Of a DNA stretch of 64,000 nucleotides, positions 44,503-53,581 are shown one piece after another (position 1 is the stretch's first letter; each line of letters starts with the position of its first letter). Below the pieces are notes generated by a model. It was given only the letters and a program-made list of their open reading frames with translations, did not search any database and was not told the DNA's origin. The translations under genes were made by a program, and so were the position numbers. Source of the stretch: Clostridiaceae bacterium (GTDB lineage Bacteria > Bacillota > Clostridia > Tissierellales > Sporanaerobacteraceae); contig JAHXQP010000007.1 in assembly GCA_019391515.1 (NCBI GenBank), forward strand, positions 62,001 to 126,000, given 5' to 3'.

Positions 44503-46032
44503 ATGTATTCAAAAGTTAAAACGTGTGTACTGCAAGGCTTGAACGGATTTGTAGTTGAGGTTGAGACGGATATATCTAAGGGCCTTCCAGTTTTCAACAT
44601 AGTGGGTCTTCCTGATATATCTATAAAAGAATCTAAAGAGAGGGTTAGAACATCTATAAAAAATAGTGGATATGAGTTTCCTTTAAATAGAATTACCATT
44701 AATTTAGCTCCTGCAAATATAAAAAAAGAAGGCTCTCAAATTGATCTAGCCATAGCTGTAGGGATATTATCGGCTATGGGTATGGTTGTTGAATGCAATT
44801 TCTCTAATATTGCCTTTATTGGTGAGCTGGCTTTAGATGGTAAAGTAAATAAAATTGAAGGCGCATTGCCTATGGTTATATCTTTAAGAGAGAAGGGAAT
44901 AAAAAGTATAGTAATACCTTATGAAAATAAAGATGAATGTGGAATAATAGATGATATAAACATTATTCCAGTTAAAAATTTAAATCAATTAATAAGTTTT
45001 TTAAAGGGCAATGAGAAGATAAAAAGTTATAAACGGGATATAAGTGAATTGCTTAAAATTGAAGAAAAATTAGAAGAAGATTTTGCAGATATAAAAGGGC
45101 AAGAAGGATTAAAACGAGCATTGGAGGTTGCTGCTTCAGGTTTTCATAATATAATTATTATAGGTTCTCCAGGCTCAGGAAAGACTATGTCGGCAAGAAG
45201 ACTTCCTACTATACTTCCGGATCTTACATTTGAAGAATCTATAGAGACAACTAAAATATATAGTGTGGCAGGATTATTAAATAAAAATTCATTAATAAAT
45301 AAACGTCCTTTCAGATCACCCCATCATACTGCCTCTTCGTCATCTTTAATTGGTGGAGGAAGAATTCCTAAACCAGGAGAAGTTTCATTAGCTCATAATG
45401 GTGTTTTGTTTTTGGATGAGCTTCCTGAATTTAAAAAGAATGCATTGGAAGCTTTAAGACAACCTATTGAAGATGGCAATGTAACAATATCTAGAGTTAA
45501 TGCAACCTTAAATTATCCATCAAAATTTATGTTGGTAGCTAGTATGAATCCATGTCCATGTGGATATTTAGGGGATCCAAATCATGAATGTACATGTACT
45601 GTAAATAGTATTGATAAATATTTAGGAAAAATAAGTCAACCTTTATTGGATAGAATAGATATACATATAGAAGTTATGCCGGTAGAGTACAATGATTTAA
45701 GTAGGAACACAAAAACAGAATCTTCTCAAGATATAAAGAAAAGAGTTAATAAGGCAAGAGAAATTCAGCTAAAAAGGTATTCTAATGAAAATATTTTTTC
45801 TAACGGACAATTAACTGCTAAAGGGGTGAAAAATTATTGCAAATTAGATAATAAATCTGAAAAAATTATGAAACAGGCTTTTAAAAAATTTAAATTTAGT
45901 GCAAGAAGCTATAATAAAATATTAAAAGTTGGAAGAACTATTGCAGATTTAGATGGAGAAGAAATCATTAGAGAAAAACATATATTAGAAGCTATTCAAT
46001 ATAGAAGTTTAGATAAAAAATATTGGGGGTAG
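44503..46032 (+). CDS. comM: YifB/ComM family Mg-chelatase-like AAA ATPase
   Basis: A 509-residue protein with an N-terminal Lon-like ribosomal S5 domain 2 fold (about 20-170), AAA core with GSPGSGKTMSARRLP near residue 222 and FLDELPEF near 306, a cysteine set CPCGYLGDPNHECTC, and a C-terminal Mg-chelatase domain. ComM proteins act as branch-migration helicases in natural transformation. AAGGGG precedes ATG 44503. dprA follows 4 bases later. Confidence 0.92.
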   Translation: MYSKVKTCVLQGLNGFVVEVETDISKGLPVFNIVGLPDISIKESKERVRTSIKNSGYEFPLNRITINLAPANIKKEGSQIDLAIAVGILSAMGMVVECNFSNIAFIGELALDGKVNKIEGALPMVISLREKGIKSIVIPYENKDECGIIDDINIIPVKNLNQLISFLKGNEKIKSYKRDISELLKIEEKLEEDFADIKGQEGLKRALEVAASGFHNIIIIGSPGSGKTMSARRLPTILPDLTFEESIETTKIYSVAGLLNKNSLINKRPFRSPHHTASSSSLIGGGRIPKPGEVSLAHNGVLFLDELPEFKKNALEALRQPIEDGNVTISRVNATLNYPSKFMLVASMNPCPCGYLGDPNHECTCTVNSIDKYLGKISQPLLDRIDIHIEVMPVEYNDLSRNTKTESSQDIKKRVNKAREIQLKRYSNENIFSNGQLTAKGVKNYCKLDNKSEKIMKQAFKKFKFSARSYNKILKVGRTIADLDGEEIIREKHILEAIQYRSLDKKYWG

Positions 46033-46036
46033 AAAG

Positions 46037-47131
46037 ATGAGTGGCTTCAGCAACAAAGAAACACTTATTTGGTTAAATAAAATAAGAGTTAGTAATATAG
46101 CTGCAAGTAAGCTATTAGAGTATTTTGAAAATATAGCAGATATATGGAAGATATCTAATGAAGAAATTTTAAATATAGGATGCATAAGAAAGAGTGTTAG
46201 GCAAAAGATTATTTCTAATAGACAAGAATCTATATTAGAAAATACTCTGGAGGAAATAGAGAAAAATAACATAAATGTTATGACTGTACTTGATGAAGAT
46301 TATCCAGATAGGTTAAGATATATTTATGACAACCCTACAGTTTTATATTATAAAGGATATTTTTCAAAAGTTGACAAACTATCCTTAGGTATAGTAGGCT
46401 CTAGAAAGGCGACTTCCTATGGAAAATGGGCTAGTGAAAAATTTTCTAGCGAGTTAGCGGAGCTAGGAATAACAGTAGTGAGTGGAATGGCTAGAGGTAT
46501 AGATACTGAAGCTCATAAAGGAGCTTTAAAAGGAAAGGGAAGGACAATTGCTATATTAGGTAGCGGATTAGATATTATATATCCTAAAAATAATAGAAAA
46601 TTATATGATAAGATATGTGAGTGTGGAGCAGTAGTATCGGAATTCCCTATAGGAACAGAACCTTTTCCGGCTAATTTTCCCCAAAGAAATAGGATAATTA
46701 GCGGTTTATCTTTGGGAATATTGGTTATAGAGGCTACAGAAAAAAGTGGTTCCTTAATAACTGTAGAGCATGCCATAGAGCAAGGTAAAGAAGTATTCGC
46801 TCTTCCGGGCAATATAAATAGTATTTTTAGTAGGGGTACTAATTGTTTAATAAAAGATGGGGCAAAAATAGTTATGGATATAGAAGATATTTTAGAGGAG
46901 ATAAATGAATTTAATCATATAATTACTAAAGGAGAAGAAGAAGTTGATTACTCTCAACTGAGTTCTATGGAAATAAAGATAGTAGAATGCATAAAGAAAG
47001 AACCTATTCATTGTGATAATATAGTTTATATGACAGGACTAGACATATCAACTGTAAGCAGTACATTAACTATACTGGAATTAAAAGGTGTAGTGAAAGA
47101 GCTTCCAGGTAGAATATATGTATTGTCTTAA
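46037..47131 (+). CDS. dprA: DNA processing protein DprA
   Basis: A 364-residue protein that loads RecA on incoming single-stranded DNA during transformation. The Rossmann-like core has GSRKATSYG, SGMARGIDTEAHKGAL and LGSGLDIIYPKNNRKLY; a winged-helix C-terminal domain (about 300-364) is present. comM-dprA-topA is a common order. The start is the ATG 4 bases after the comM stop. Confidence 0.95.
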   Translation: MSGFSNKETLIWLNKIRVSNIAASKLLEYFENIADIWKISNEEILNIGCIRKSVRQKIISNRQESILENTLEEIEKNNINVMTVLDEDYPDRLRYIYDNPTVLYYKGYFSKVDKLSLGIVGSRKATSYGKWASEKFSSELAELGITVVSGMARGIDTEAHKGALKGKGRTIAILGSGLDIIYPKNNRKLYDKICECGAVVSEFPIGTEPFPANFPQRNRIISGLSLGILVIEATEKSGSLITVEHAIEQGKEVFALPGNINSIFSRGTNCLIKDGAKIVMDIEDILEEINEFNHIITKGEEEVDYSQLSSMEIKIVECIKKEPIHCDNIVYMTGLDISTVSSTLTILELKGVVKELPGRIYVLS

Positions 47132-47160
47132 TATATAATTAACAGATGGAGGTGTATACA

Positions 47161-49248
47161 TTGCAAAAAAATCTAGTCATAGTTGAATCACCTGCAAAAG
47201 CGAAGACTATTGGTAAGTTTTTAGGGAAGAATTATAAGGTAAAGGCGTCTGTTGGACATGTGAGGGATTTGCCTAAAAGTACCTTAGGTATAGATGTTGA
47301 AAATAATTTTGAACCTAAGTATATAACTATTAGGGGCAAGGGGCCAGTTATAAAAGAACTAAAAAATGAAGCTAAAAAGGTAGATAAAATATATCTTGCA
47401 ACTGACCCTGATAGGGAAGGGGAGGCCATATCATGGCATTTGTCCCATATCCTGGGATTGGATGAAGAGGATTCTGTAAGGATCGAGTTTAATGAAATAA
47501 CTAAAGAAGCAGTTTCGGGAGCTATTAAAAATCCTAGGCCTATTAATAGAGATTTAGTAGATGCCCAGCAAGCAAGGAGAGTGTTAGATAGGTTAGTAGG
47601 TTATAAAATAAGTCCATTATTATGGAGAAAGATAAGAAAAGGTTTGAGTGCAGGTAGGGTACAATCTGTAGCTGTTAAGCTAGTATGTGATAGAGAAAAG
47701 GAAATAGAAGAATTTGTACCAGAAGAATACTGGAGTATTAAAGGAATATTTAAAAAAAACAAGGAAGATTTTGAAGCAAGTTTCTATGGTGAATTAAAAG
47801 ATAATAAGGAAGTTAAGAAAGATTTAAAATCTAAAAAAGAAGTAGACGAAGTACTTAAAAGTTTAGAGCAAGAAAAATATTTTATTCATGAAGTAAAAAG
47901 AGGTACAAAAAGACGTAATCCATATTTTCCATATACTACAAGTACGTTACAACAGGACGCATCGAAAAGATTAAGATTTTCTGCAAAAAAGACTATGGTT
48001 ATAGCACAACAATTATACGAAGGAATAGATATAAAAGGAGAAGGAACTGTTGGACTTATAACTTATATAAGAACTGATTCTACTAGAATTTCTAAAGAAG
48101 CTATGAAAGAGACAAATGATTTTATCATTAAAAATTATGGAAAAGACTATTCTTCTAATGGGAAAAAAGTTAGAAAAAAGAAAAGTGGAGATATACAAGA
48201 CGCTCATGAAGCAATTAGAGCTACATCTGTTAATAGAAAACCAGAAGATATAAAAGGATCTTTAAGTGACGATCAATATAAATTATATAAACTTATATGG
48301 GAAAGATTTGTAGCAAGCCAAATGAGTGCTGCAGTATACGAAACTTTATCTATTAAAATAAAATCAGGAAAGTATATTTTTAGAGCATCTGGTTCTAAAT
48401 TAAAATTTGATGGTTTTATGAGAATATATAATGTATCTGAGAAGGAAAATAATATAGAGCTTCCAAATCTTAAAGAGGGAGAAGAAGTAAAGCTTAAGAA
48501 ATTGAATCCTAATCAACATTTTACACAGCCACCTGCTAGATATACTGAAGCAACATTAATTAAAATTTTAGAAGAGTTAGGTATAGGAAGACCAAGCACT
48601 TACTCACCAACTATATCAACAATTCTAAATAGAGAATATGTAGTTTTGGAAAATAGAAGCTTTAAACCGACGGAATTAGGATTGCTGGTTACAGATTTAT
48701 TAGAAGATTATTTTAAAAATATAATAAATGAAGAATTTACTGCTGACATGGAAGAAAGATTGGATGAAGTAGCAGATGGAAAATTACCTTGGAAGAAAGT
48801 TATAGAGAATTTTTATTCTGAATTTCATGAAGTTCTAGAGGTAGCAGAAAAAGAAATTGAAAAGATTGAGATAAAAGATGAAGTAACAGATGTTATTTGT
48901 GAAAAATGTGGTAAAAACATGGTGGTTAAATATGGAAGGTATGGAAAATTTTTAGCCTGCCCTGGTTATCCTGAATGTAAAAATACAAAACCTTTTTTAG
49001 AGGAATTGAATGTAAATTGTCCCCGTTGTGATGGAAAAGTAGTTGAAAGAAGAACTAAGAAAGGAAGAAGATTTTATGGTTGTAGCAACTATCCTAAGTG
49101 TAATTTTATGTCTTGGGATCAACCTATTGATGAAAAATGTCCAGAGTGTGGAGATATCCTTGTTAAGAGAGTAAATAAAAATAGTACCACTATAAAATGT
49201 ATGAATAAATCTTGTGGCTATAAGAAAGTTGAGAAAGATAATAAATAA
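47161..49248 (+). CDS. topA: DNA topoisomerase I
   Basis: A 695-residue type IA topoisomerase relaxing negative supercoils. The Toprim domain shows IVESPAKAKTIGKFLG and ATDPDREGEAISWH; the active-site tyrosine lies in ITYIRTDSTR; three C-terminal zinc fingers follow (CEKCGK, CPRCDG, CPECGD). GGAGGTG (47148-47154) indicates TTG 47161; an in-frame ATG at 47146 overlaps that site. A 163-base regulatory gap follows. Confidence 0.96.
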   Translation: MQKNLVIVESPAKAKTIGKFLGKNYKVKASVGHVRDLPKSTLGIDVENNFEPKYITIRGKGPVIKELKNEAKKVDKIYLATDPDREGEAISWHLSHILGLDEEDSVRIEFNEITKEAVSGAIKNPRPINRDLVDAQQARRVLDRLVGYKISPLLWRKIRKGLSAGRVQSVAVKLVCDREKEIEEFVPEEYWSIKGIFKKNKEDFEASFYGELKDNKEVKKDLKSKKEVDEVLKSLEQEKYFIHEVKRGTKRRNPYFPYTTSTLQQDASKRLRFSAKKTMVIAQQLYEGIDIKGEGTVGLITYIRTDSTRISKEAMKETNDFIIKNYGKDYSSNGKKVRKKKSGDIQDAHEAIRATSVNRKPEDIKGSLSDDQYKLYKLIWERFVASQMSAAVYETLSIKIKSGKYIFRASGSKLKFDGFMRIYNVSEKENNIELPNLKEGEEVKLKKLNPNQHFTQPPARYTEATLIKILEELGIGRPSTYSPTISTILNREYVVLENRSFKPTELGLLVTDLLEDYFKNIINEEFTADMEERLDEVADGKLPWKKVIENFYSEFHEVLEVAEKEIEKIEIKDEVTDVICEKCGKNMVVKYGRYGKFLACPGYPECKNTKPFLEELNVNCPRCDGKVVERRTKKGRRFYGCSNYPKCNFMSWDQPIDEKCPECGDILVKRVNKNSTTIKCMNKSCGYKKVEKDNK

Positions 49249-49315
49249 AATAGTCTGTACATTTATATAAAATTATGTTAGCTTAATATATATACGCGCA
49301 ATTTAAACAAAGAAA

Positions 49316-49330
49316 AATATTCTGAAAACT
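49316..49330 (+). promoter_or_regulatory. Candidate CodY-binding box upstream of hslV-hslU-codY
   Basis: AATATTCTGAAAACT matches the CodY consensus AATTTTCWGAAAATT at 13 of 15 positions, including the central TTCTGAAAA. It lies 12 bases upstream of the -35 element of the operon that encodes CodY. Confidence 0.65.
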
Positions 49331-49342
49331 ATAAAATTAATC

Positions 49343-49371
49343 TTGAATTTGTAAAGAAAATATGATAGTAT
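49343..49371 (+). promoter_or_regulatory. Promoter for hslV-hslU-codY
   Basis: TTGAAT (49343-49348) and TAGTAT (49366-49371) with a 17-base spacer, about 40 bases before the hslV start. Confidence 0.6.
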
Positions 49372-49411
49372 TTCTCTTGTTTGCATATGTCCTATTAAGG
49401 AGTGGTTTTTA

Positions 49412-49942
49412 ATGATGAAAGGAACTACTATTATAGCTGTGAAAAGAGACGAAAAGCTTGCTATTGCTGGTGATGGACAAGTGACTATGGGTGATAAAAC
49501 CATAATGAAAGGTACAGCAAAAAAAGTTAGAAAAATATATAATGGGGAAGTGCTCATTGGATTTGCGGGTTCAGTAGCAGATGCTGTTACATTAGCTGAG
49601 ATTTTAGAAGAAAAGTTGGAACAATATGATGGGAATTTGAGAAGGGCTGCAGTTGAAATGGCAAAAGATTGGAGAAGAGATAAGGTATTGAGACAATTAG
49701 AAGCCATGGTTATAGCAGGTGATAAGGAAAATTTATTAGTAATCTCAGGCAGTGGTGAAGTAATAGAACCTGATGAAGGTATTATAGCAATAGGTTCAGG
49801 AGGTAACTATGCATTAGCTGCAGGGAAGGCACTACTTAAACATTCTGAGCTAGATATCGAAACTATTGTAAAAGAATCTTTATATATAGCTTCAACTATA
49901 TGTGTATATACAAACGATAATATAATTGTTGAAGTTCTCTGA
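49412..49942 (+). CDS. hslV: ATP-dependent protease, proteolytic subunit HslV (ClpQ)
   Basis: A 176-residue peptidase of the HslUV complex. The N-terminus [13 protein letters not shown] holds the catalytic threonine (residue 5 or 6 of the precursor) that is exposed by removal of a short propeptide; [11 protein letters not shown] and GFAGSVADA follow. Bacillus ClpQ (CodW) uses an N-terminal serine instead, so this is the classical threonine form. AAGGAG lies 9 bases before ATG 49412. hslU follows after 13 bases. Confidence 0.95.
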   Translation: MMKGTTIIAVKRDEKLAIAGDGQVTMGDKTIMKGTAKKVRKIYNGEVLIGFAGSVADAVTLAEILEEKLEQYDGNLRRAAVEMAKDWRRDKVLRQLEAMVIAGDKENLLVISGSGEVIEPDEGIIAIGSGGNYALAAGKALLKHSELDIETIVKESLYIASTICVYTNDNIIVEVL

Positions 49943-49955
49943 GGAGAGTGATTAT

Positions 49956-51338
49956 ATGATGGAATTAACTCCTAGTGAAATAGTAGCTGAATTAGATAAA
50001 TATATTGTAGGTCAAAATAAAGCTAAAAGAGCTGTAGCTATTGCTATTAGAAATAGATATAGAAGAAGTTTATTAGAAGAAGAATTTAAAGATGAAGTTA
50101 AACCAAAAAATATTCTAATGATTGGACCAACAGGGGTTGGGAAAACAGAAATAGCAAGAAGATTGGCTAAGATTATAAAATCACCTTTTATAAAGGTTGA
50201 GGCTACTAAATTTACTGAAGTAGGTTATGTAGGTAGAGATGTAGATTCTATGGTTAGAGATTTAGTTGAAGATTCTATTAGAATGATTAAAGAAGAAAAA
50301 ATAAATAAAGTGTATGATAAAGGTAAATTGCTAGCAGAAGATAAAATTTTGGATATATTGATTCCAACTTTTAAGAAGAAGGGCCCTAATAACCCATTAG
50401 AAATGCTTTTTGGAAATGAAGAAAAAGAGGAAGAAATTGATGATAAGTTTATAGAAATTAGAGATCGTCGAAATGAAATAAAGAAAAGGCTAAGAAATGG
50501 AGAGCTAGAAAATAGGATTATTGAAATAGAAGTAGAGGAGAACTTAAACTCAACCGTAGAATATTTTAGTGGATTAGGCATGGAAGAATTCAACATAAAT
50601 ATTGGCGATATGTTTGGAGAGTTTTTACCTAAGAGAACTAGAAAAAGAAAGGTAACTATTAAAGAAGCTAGAAAAATAATTGCAGAACAAGAGGCACAAA
50701 AGTTAATTGATATGGATGAAGTTACAGAGGAAGGAATAAAAAGAGCAGAAAATAGTGGTATGATTTTTATTGACGAAATAGATAAAATTGCAGGAAAAGA
50801 TTATTCTTCAGGTCCAGACGTTTCTAGAGAAGGGGTACAAAGGGATATATTACCTATAATTGAAGGTAGTACTATAATGACTAAGTATGGACCAGTAAAG
50901 ACTGACCATATACTTTTTATTGCAGCTGGAGCCTTTCATGTTTCAAAAATAAGTGATTTAATTCCAGAGATACAAGGTAGATTTCCTATTAGGGTTGAGT
51001 TGGACAATTTAACTGAAGAGAATTTTAAAGAAATTCTCACGAAGCCTAAAAATGCCTTGATAAAACAATACGAACTTTTATTAGGGACAGAGGGAATCAA
51101 TCTTAAGTTTAGTGAAGAGGCTATATCTGAAATTGCTAAATTTGCATATATTTCTAATGAGCAATATGAAAACATAGGGGCAAGAAGATTACACACAGTT
51201 ATTGAAAAGATATTAGAAGATATATCATTCAATGCACCAGATTTAGAAGAAAAATATGTGGTTTTAAATGGTGAATATATAAAAACAAAACTTATGAATG
51301 ACATCCAACAAAAAGACATATCAAAATATATATTATAA
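49956..51338 (+). CDS. hslU: ATP-dependent protease, ATPase subunit HslU (ClpY)
   Basis: A 460-residue AAA+ unfoldase that feeds substrates to HslV. Walker [16 protein letters not shown] lies near residue 54, an inserted I domain at about 105-235, Walker [10 protein letters not shown] near 270, and the C-terminal tail ISKYIL that docks in HslV. GAGGAG sets the start at ATG 49956, although the frame is open from 49926. Operon order hslV-hslU-codY is as in Bacillus, without the xerC homologue. Confidence 0.96.
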   Translation: MMELTPSEIVAELDKYIVGQNKAKRAVAIAIRNRYRRSLLEEEFKDEVKPKNILMIGPTGVGKTEIARRLAKIIKSPFIKVEATKFTEVGYVGRDVDSMVRDLVEDSIRMIKEEKINKVYDKGKLLAEDKILDILIPTFKKKGPNNPLEMLFGNEEKEEEIDDKFIEIRDRRNEIKKRLRNGELENRIIEIEVEENLNSTVEYFSGLGMEEFNINIGDMFGEFLPKRTRKRKVTIKEARKIIAEQEAQKLIDMDEVTEEGIKRAENSGMIFIDEIDKIAGKDYSSGPDVSREGVQRDILPIIEGSTIMTKYGPVKTDHILFIAAGAFHVSKISDLIPEIQGRFPIRVELDNLTEENFKEILTKPKNALIKQYELLLGTEGINLKFSEEAISEIAKFAYISNEQYENIGARRLHTVIEKILEDISFNAPDLEEKYVVLNGEYIKTKLMNDIQQKDISKYIL

Positions 51339-51351
51339 AAGGAGGATTATG

Positions 51352-52134
51352 ATGAGTGAAAGTTTATTACAAAAAACTAGAAGATTAAATAAGGCATTAC
51401 AGAGTTCTGGATCTAAACCTGTGTCATTTCCTGAACTAAGTAAAATACTTAGCGATATATTAGATGCAAATGTGTATATAGCTAGTAGAAGGGGTAGGGT
51501 TCTAGGATATGAACTTTCTTCTGGCCTTGATTGTGATATACTTCAAAATGAAGTGGTAGAAGAAAAAAGATTTCCTAAAAAATATAATGATAGATTACTA
51601 AGAGTGATGGAAACTAAAGAAAATATAGAAGAAATGAGAGAATGCGTATTTGATGAAGTTTCTGAATGTGAATATCCTAACAAAATGGTTACTATAATAC
51701 CTATAAATAGTGGAGGAGTTAGGTTAGGGACTTTAGTGTTATCTAGATTAGATAGAAATTTTACAGAAGACGATCTAGTATTAGCTGAATATAGTGCTAC
51801 GATAGTGGGTATGGAAATATTGAGATCTAAAAATGATGAAATAGAAGAAGAAGCAAGAAAAAAAGCAGTAGTACAAATGGCTATAGGTACATTATCTTAT
51901 TCTGAATTAGAAGCTATGGAACATATTTTCAATGAACTAGATGGAAATGAAGGTTTATTAGTAGCTAGTAAAATTGCAGATAGAGTAGGTATAACTCGTT
52001 CTGTAATAGTAAACGCTTTAAGAAAGTTTGAAAGTGCAGGTGTTATCGAATCTAGATCCTTAGGAATGAAGGGAACCCATATTAGGATACTAAATGATAA
52101 ATTAATTGAAGAACTTGAAAAGGCTAGACAATAG
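51352..52134 (+). CDS. codY: Global nutrient-sensing transcription regulator CodY
   Basis: A 260-residue regulator that binds GTP and branched-chain amino acids and represses many stationary-phase genes. An N-terminal GAF ligand domain (about 1-155) is followed by the winged-helix domain, with the almost invariant [19 protein letters not shown] near residue 203 and [17 protein letters not shown] at 51341-51345 favours ATG 51352 (6-base spacing) over ATG 51349. A terminator separates it from the flagellar operon. Confidence 0.97.
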   Translation: MSESLLQKTRRLNKALQSSGSKPVSFPELSKILSDILDANVYIASRRGRVLGYELSSGLDCDILQNEVVEEKRFPKKYNDRLLRVMETKENIEEMRECVFDEVSECEYPNKMVTIIPINSGGVRLGTLVLSRLDRNFTEDDLVLAEYSATIVGMEILRSKNDEIEEEARKKAVVQMAIGTLSYSELEAMEHIFNELDGNEGLLVASKIADRVGITRSVIVNALRKFESAGVIESRSLGMKGTHIRILNDKLIEELEKARQ

Positions 52135-52160
52135 TAGGTTTTAATACCTACTATTTTTTT
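52131..52160 (+). terminator. Rho-independent terminator after codY
   Basis: ATAGTAGGT (52131-52139) and ACCTACTAT (52146-52154) form a 9-bp perfect stem with loop TTTAAT and a long T run. The codY stop is in the left arm. Confidence 0.9.
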
Positions 52161-52281
52161 ATGTACTTTTAAATAAATAGGACTAAAGTCTCATTTATCT
52201 TCTAAATTGACAAAAAAACAATAAACTAAAAGGAAAATATTACTTTATGGAGAATATAGTCTAAGTATCCCAAAATTATCC

Positions 52282-52288
52282 TGACGAA
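52282..52288 (+). promoter_or_regulatory. Possible Spo0A box upstream of flgB
   Basis: TGACGAA matches the 0A box TGNCGAA. It lies 46 bases upstream of the flagellar promoter -35. A 7-base match can occur by chance. Confidence 0.3.
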
Positions 52289-52333
52289 ATATGTTGTTTT
52301 TTGCAAAAGAATAAAAAAAATTCAGGAATAATA

Positions 52334-52362
52334 TTGATAAAAAGGTAAAATTATCTTATAAT
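52334..52362 (+). promoter_or_regulatory. Sigma-A promoter of the flagellar operon
   Basis: TTGATA (52334-52339) and TATAAT (52357-52362) with a 17-base spacer, 32 bases before the flgB start. The rest of the 234-base gap holds AT-rich sequence, another TTGACA (52207-52212) without a clear -10, and no gene. Confidence 0.75.
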
Positions 52363-52394
52363 GGCATTAAAGATTATTTTTAGAGGTGAAAACT

Positions 52395-52799
52395 ATGTTA
52401 TGGAAAATGAATTCTACAACAAATTTTTTAAAAAAAGCTTTAGATGGAACTTGGTATAGGAATAAAGTAATATCTCAAAATATAGCAAACGTAGATACTC
52501 CTAAATATAAGAAAAAATCTGTAGTATTTGAAGACTATTTAAAACAGGAATTAAGTATCAATAAAAGACTAGAATTGACAAATTATAAACATATTTCAGG
52601 TGTTGGGATACCTAAAGAGTATGAACCTAAGGTAGTTGAGGATAAAAGTTCATCCTATAGGTTTGATGGGAACAATGTAAATATAGATGTAGAGACTGGG
52701 AATTTAGCAAAAAACACTATAATGCATGAAGCCTTGATTAAGCAACTTATAGATGAATATGATAAGGTAAAAAACGCCATTATTGAAGGAGGAAAATAA
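52395..52799 (+). CDS. flgB: Flagellar proximal rod protein FlgB
   Basis: A 134-residue rod protein. The rod signature SQNIANVDTPKYKKKSVVFED (seen as NIANVDTPKYK) lies near residues 30-40, and the C-terminus forms the helical NLAKNTIMHEALIKQL segment. GAGGTGA (52383-52389) sets ATG 52395. It is the first gene of the flagellar operon, beginning in the order flgB-flgC-fliE-fliF. Confidence 0.94.
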   Translation: MLWKMNSTTNFLKKALDGTWYRNKVISQNIANVDTPKYKKKSVVFEDYLKQELSINKRLELTNYKHISGVGIPKEYEPKVVEDKSSSYRFDGNNVNIDVETGNLAKNTIMHEALIKQLIDEYDKVKNAIIEGGK

Positions 52800-52801
52800 T
52801 T

Positions 52802-53242
52802 ATGGGTGTGTTTGATTCTATTAGTATAAATTCATCGGCATTGACAGCTGAAAAGACAAGGATTGATGTAATATCTAAAAATATTGCAAATGAAAAAACA
52901 ACTAGAGGTACAGGAGGAGAACCCTATAGAAGACAGACAGTAGTATTTGAGGAGAAAAAAGGCAATCCATTTTCTCATTATCTATCTGAATATACGAAGA
53001 AGTTCAACGGTGAAGGGGTTAAAGTAAGTGGTATTGTTGATGATCCTACACCATTTAAATTGGTATATGAGCCTGGACATCCAGATGCAGATGAAAATGG
53101 GTATGTAAGGATGCCAAATGTAGAGATAGTGAAGGAAATGGTTGATATGATAGATGCCCAAAGAGCTTATGAAGCCAATATAACATCTATAAATGCTTCT
53201 AAAACCATGCTAATGAAAACGCTAGAAATAGGGAAAAGATAG
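52802..53242 (+). CDS. flgC: Flagellar proximal rod protein FlgC
   Basis: A 146-residue rod protein with N-terminal SSALTAEKTRIDVISKNIAN and C-terminal MPNVEIVKEMVDMIDAQRAYEANI, both typical of the rod/hook family. It assembles with FlgB on the MS ring-FliE base. Its ATG lies 2 bases after the flgB stop, with GGAGG in flgB. Confidence 0.95.
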   Translation: MGVFDSISINSSALTAEKTRIDVISKNIANEKTTRGTGGEPYRRQTVVFEEKKGNPFSHYLSEYTKKFNGEGVKVSGIVDDPTPFKLVYEPGHPDADENGYVRMPNVEIVKEMVDMIDAQRAYEANITSINASKTMLMKTLEIGKR

Positions 53243-53253
53243 GAGGGTAATAA

Positions 53254-53553
53254 ATGAATATAAATCCAATAAAATATGGAGACGATAATTTTTCTATTTT
53301 AACAGATAATGATGAAAAGAAACAAAGCGATTCTCTATCTTTTGGTACTTACTTGAAAGAAGCAATTAATGATGTAAATAAACTCCAAATAGAATCGGAG
53401 AATTATAAAAAGTTGTTAGCTACAGGAGATGTTGATAATCTTCACGATGTAATGATAGCTGCCGAAAAAGCCAATATATCGTTACAATTGACCATGAGCA
53501 TAAGGAATAAAGTAGTAGATGCTTATAGGGAAATTATGAGAATGCAATTATAG
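53254..53553 (+). CDS. fliE: Flagellar hook-basal body protein FliE
   Basis: A 99-residue adaptor that links the MS ring to the rod. The C-terminal half has VMIAAEKANISLQLTMSIRNKVVDAYREIMRM, seen here as the conserved EKANISLQL and AYREIMRMQ. AGGAGGGT precedes ATG 53254. Length is standard. Confidence 0.93.
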   Translation: MNINPIKYGDDNFSILTDNDEKKQSDSLSFGTYLKEAINDVNKLQIESENYKKLLATGDVDNLHDVMIAAEKANISLQLTMSIRNKVVDAYREIMRMQL

Positions 53554-53581
53554 ATGATCTGGCAAAGAATGGGGTGATTTA

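Noticed and set aside
49303-49707. Minus-strand open frame across the hslV promoter
   Set aside because: Shadow of hslV extended into an AT-rich gap; no ribosome binding site.
52207-52212. TTGACA as a second flagellar promoter
   Set aside because: No acceptable -10 at 16-18 bases downstream.
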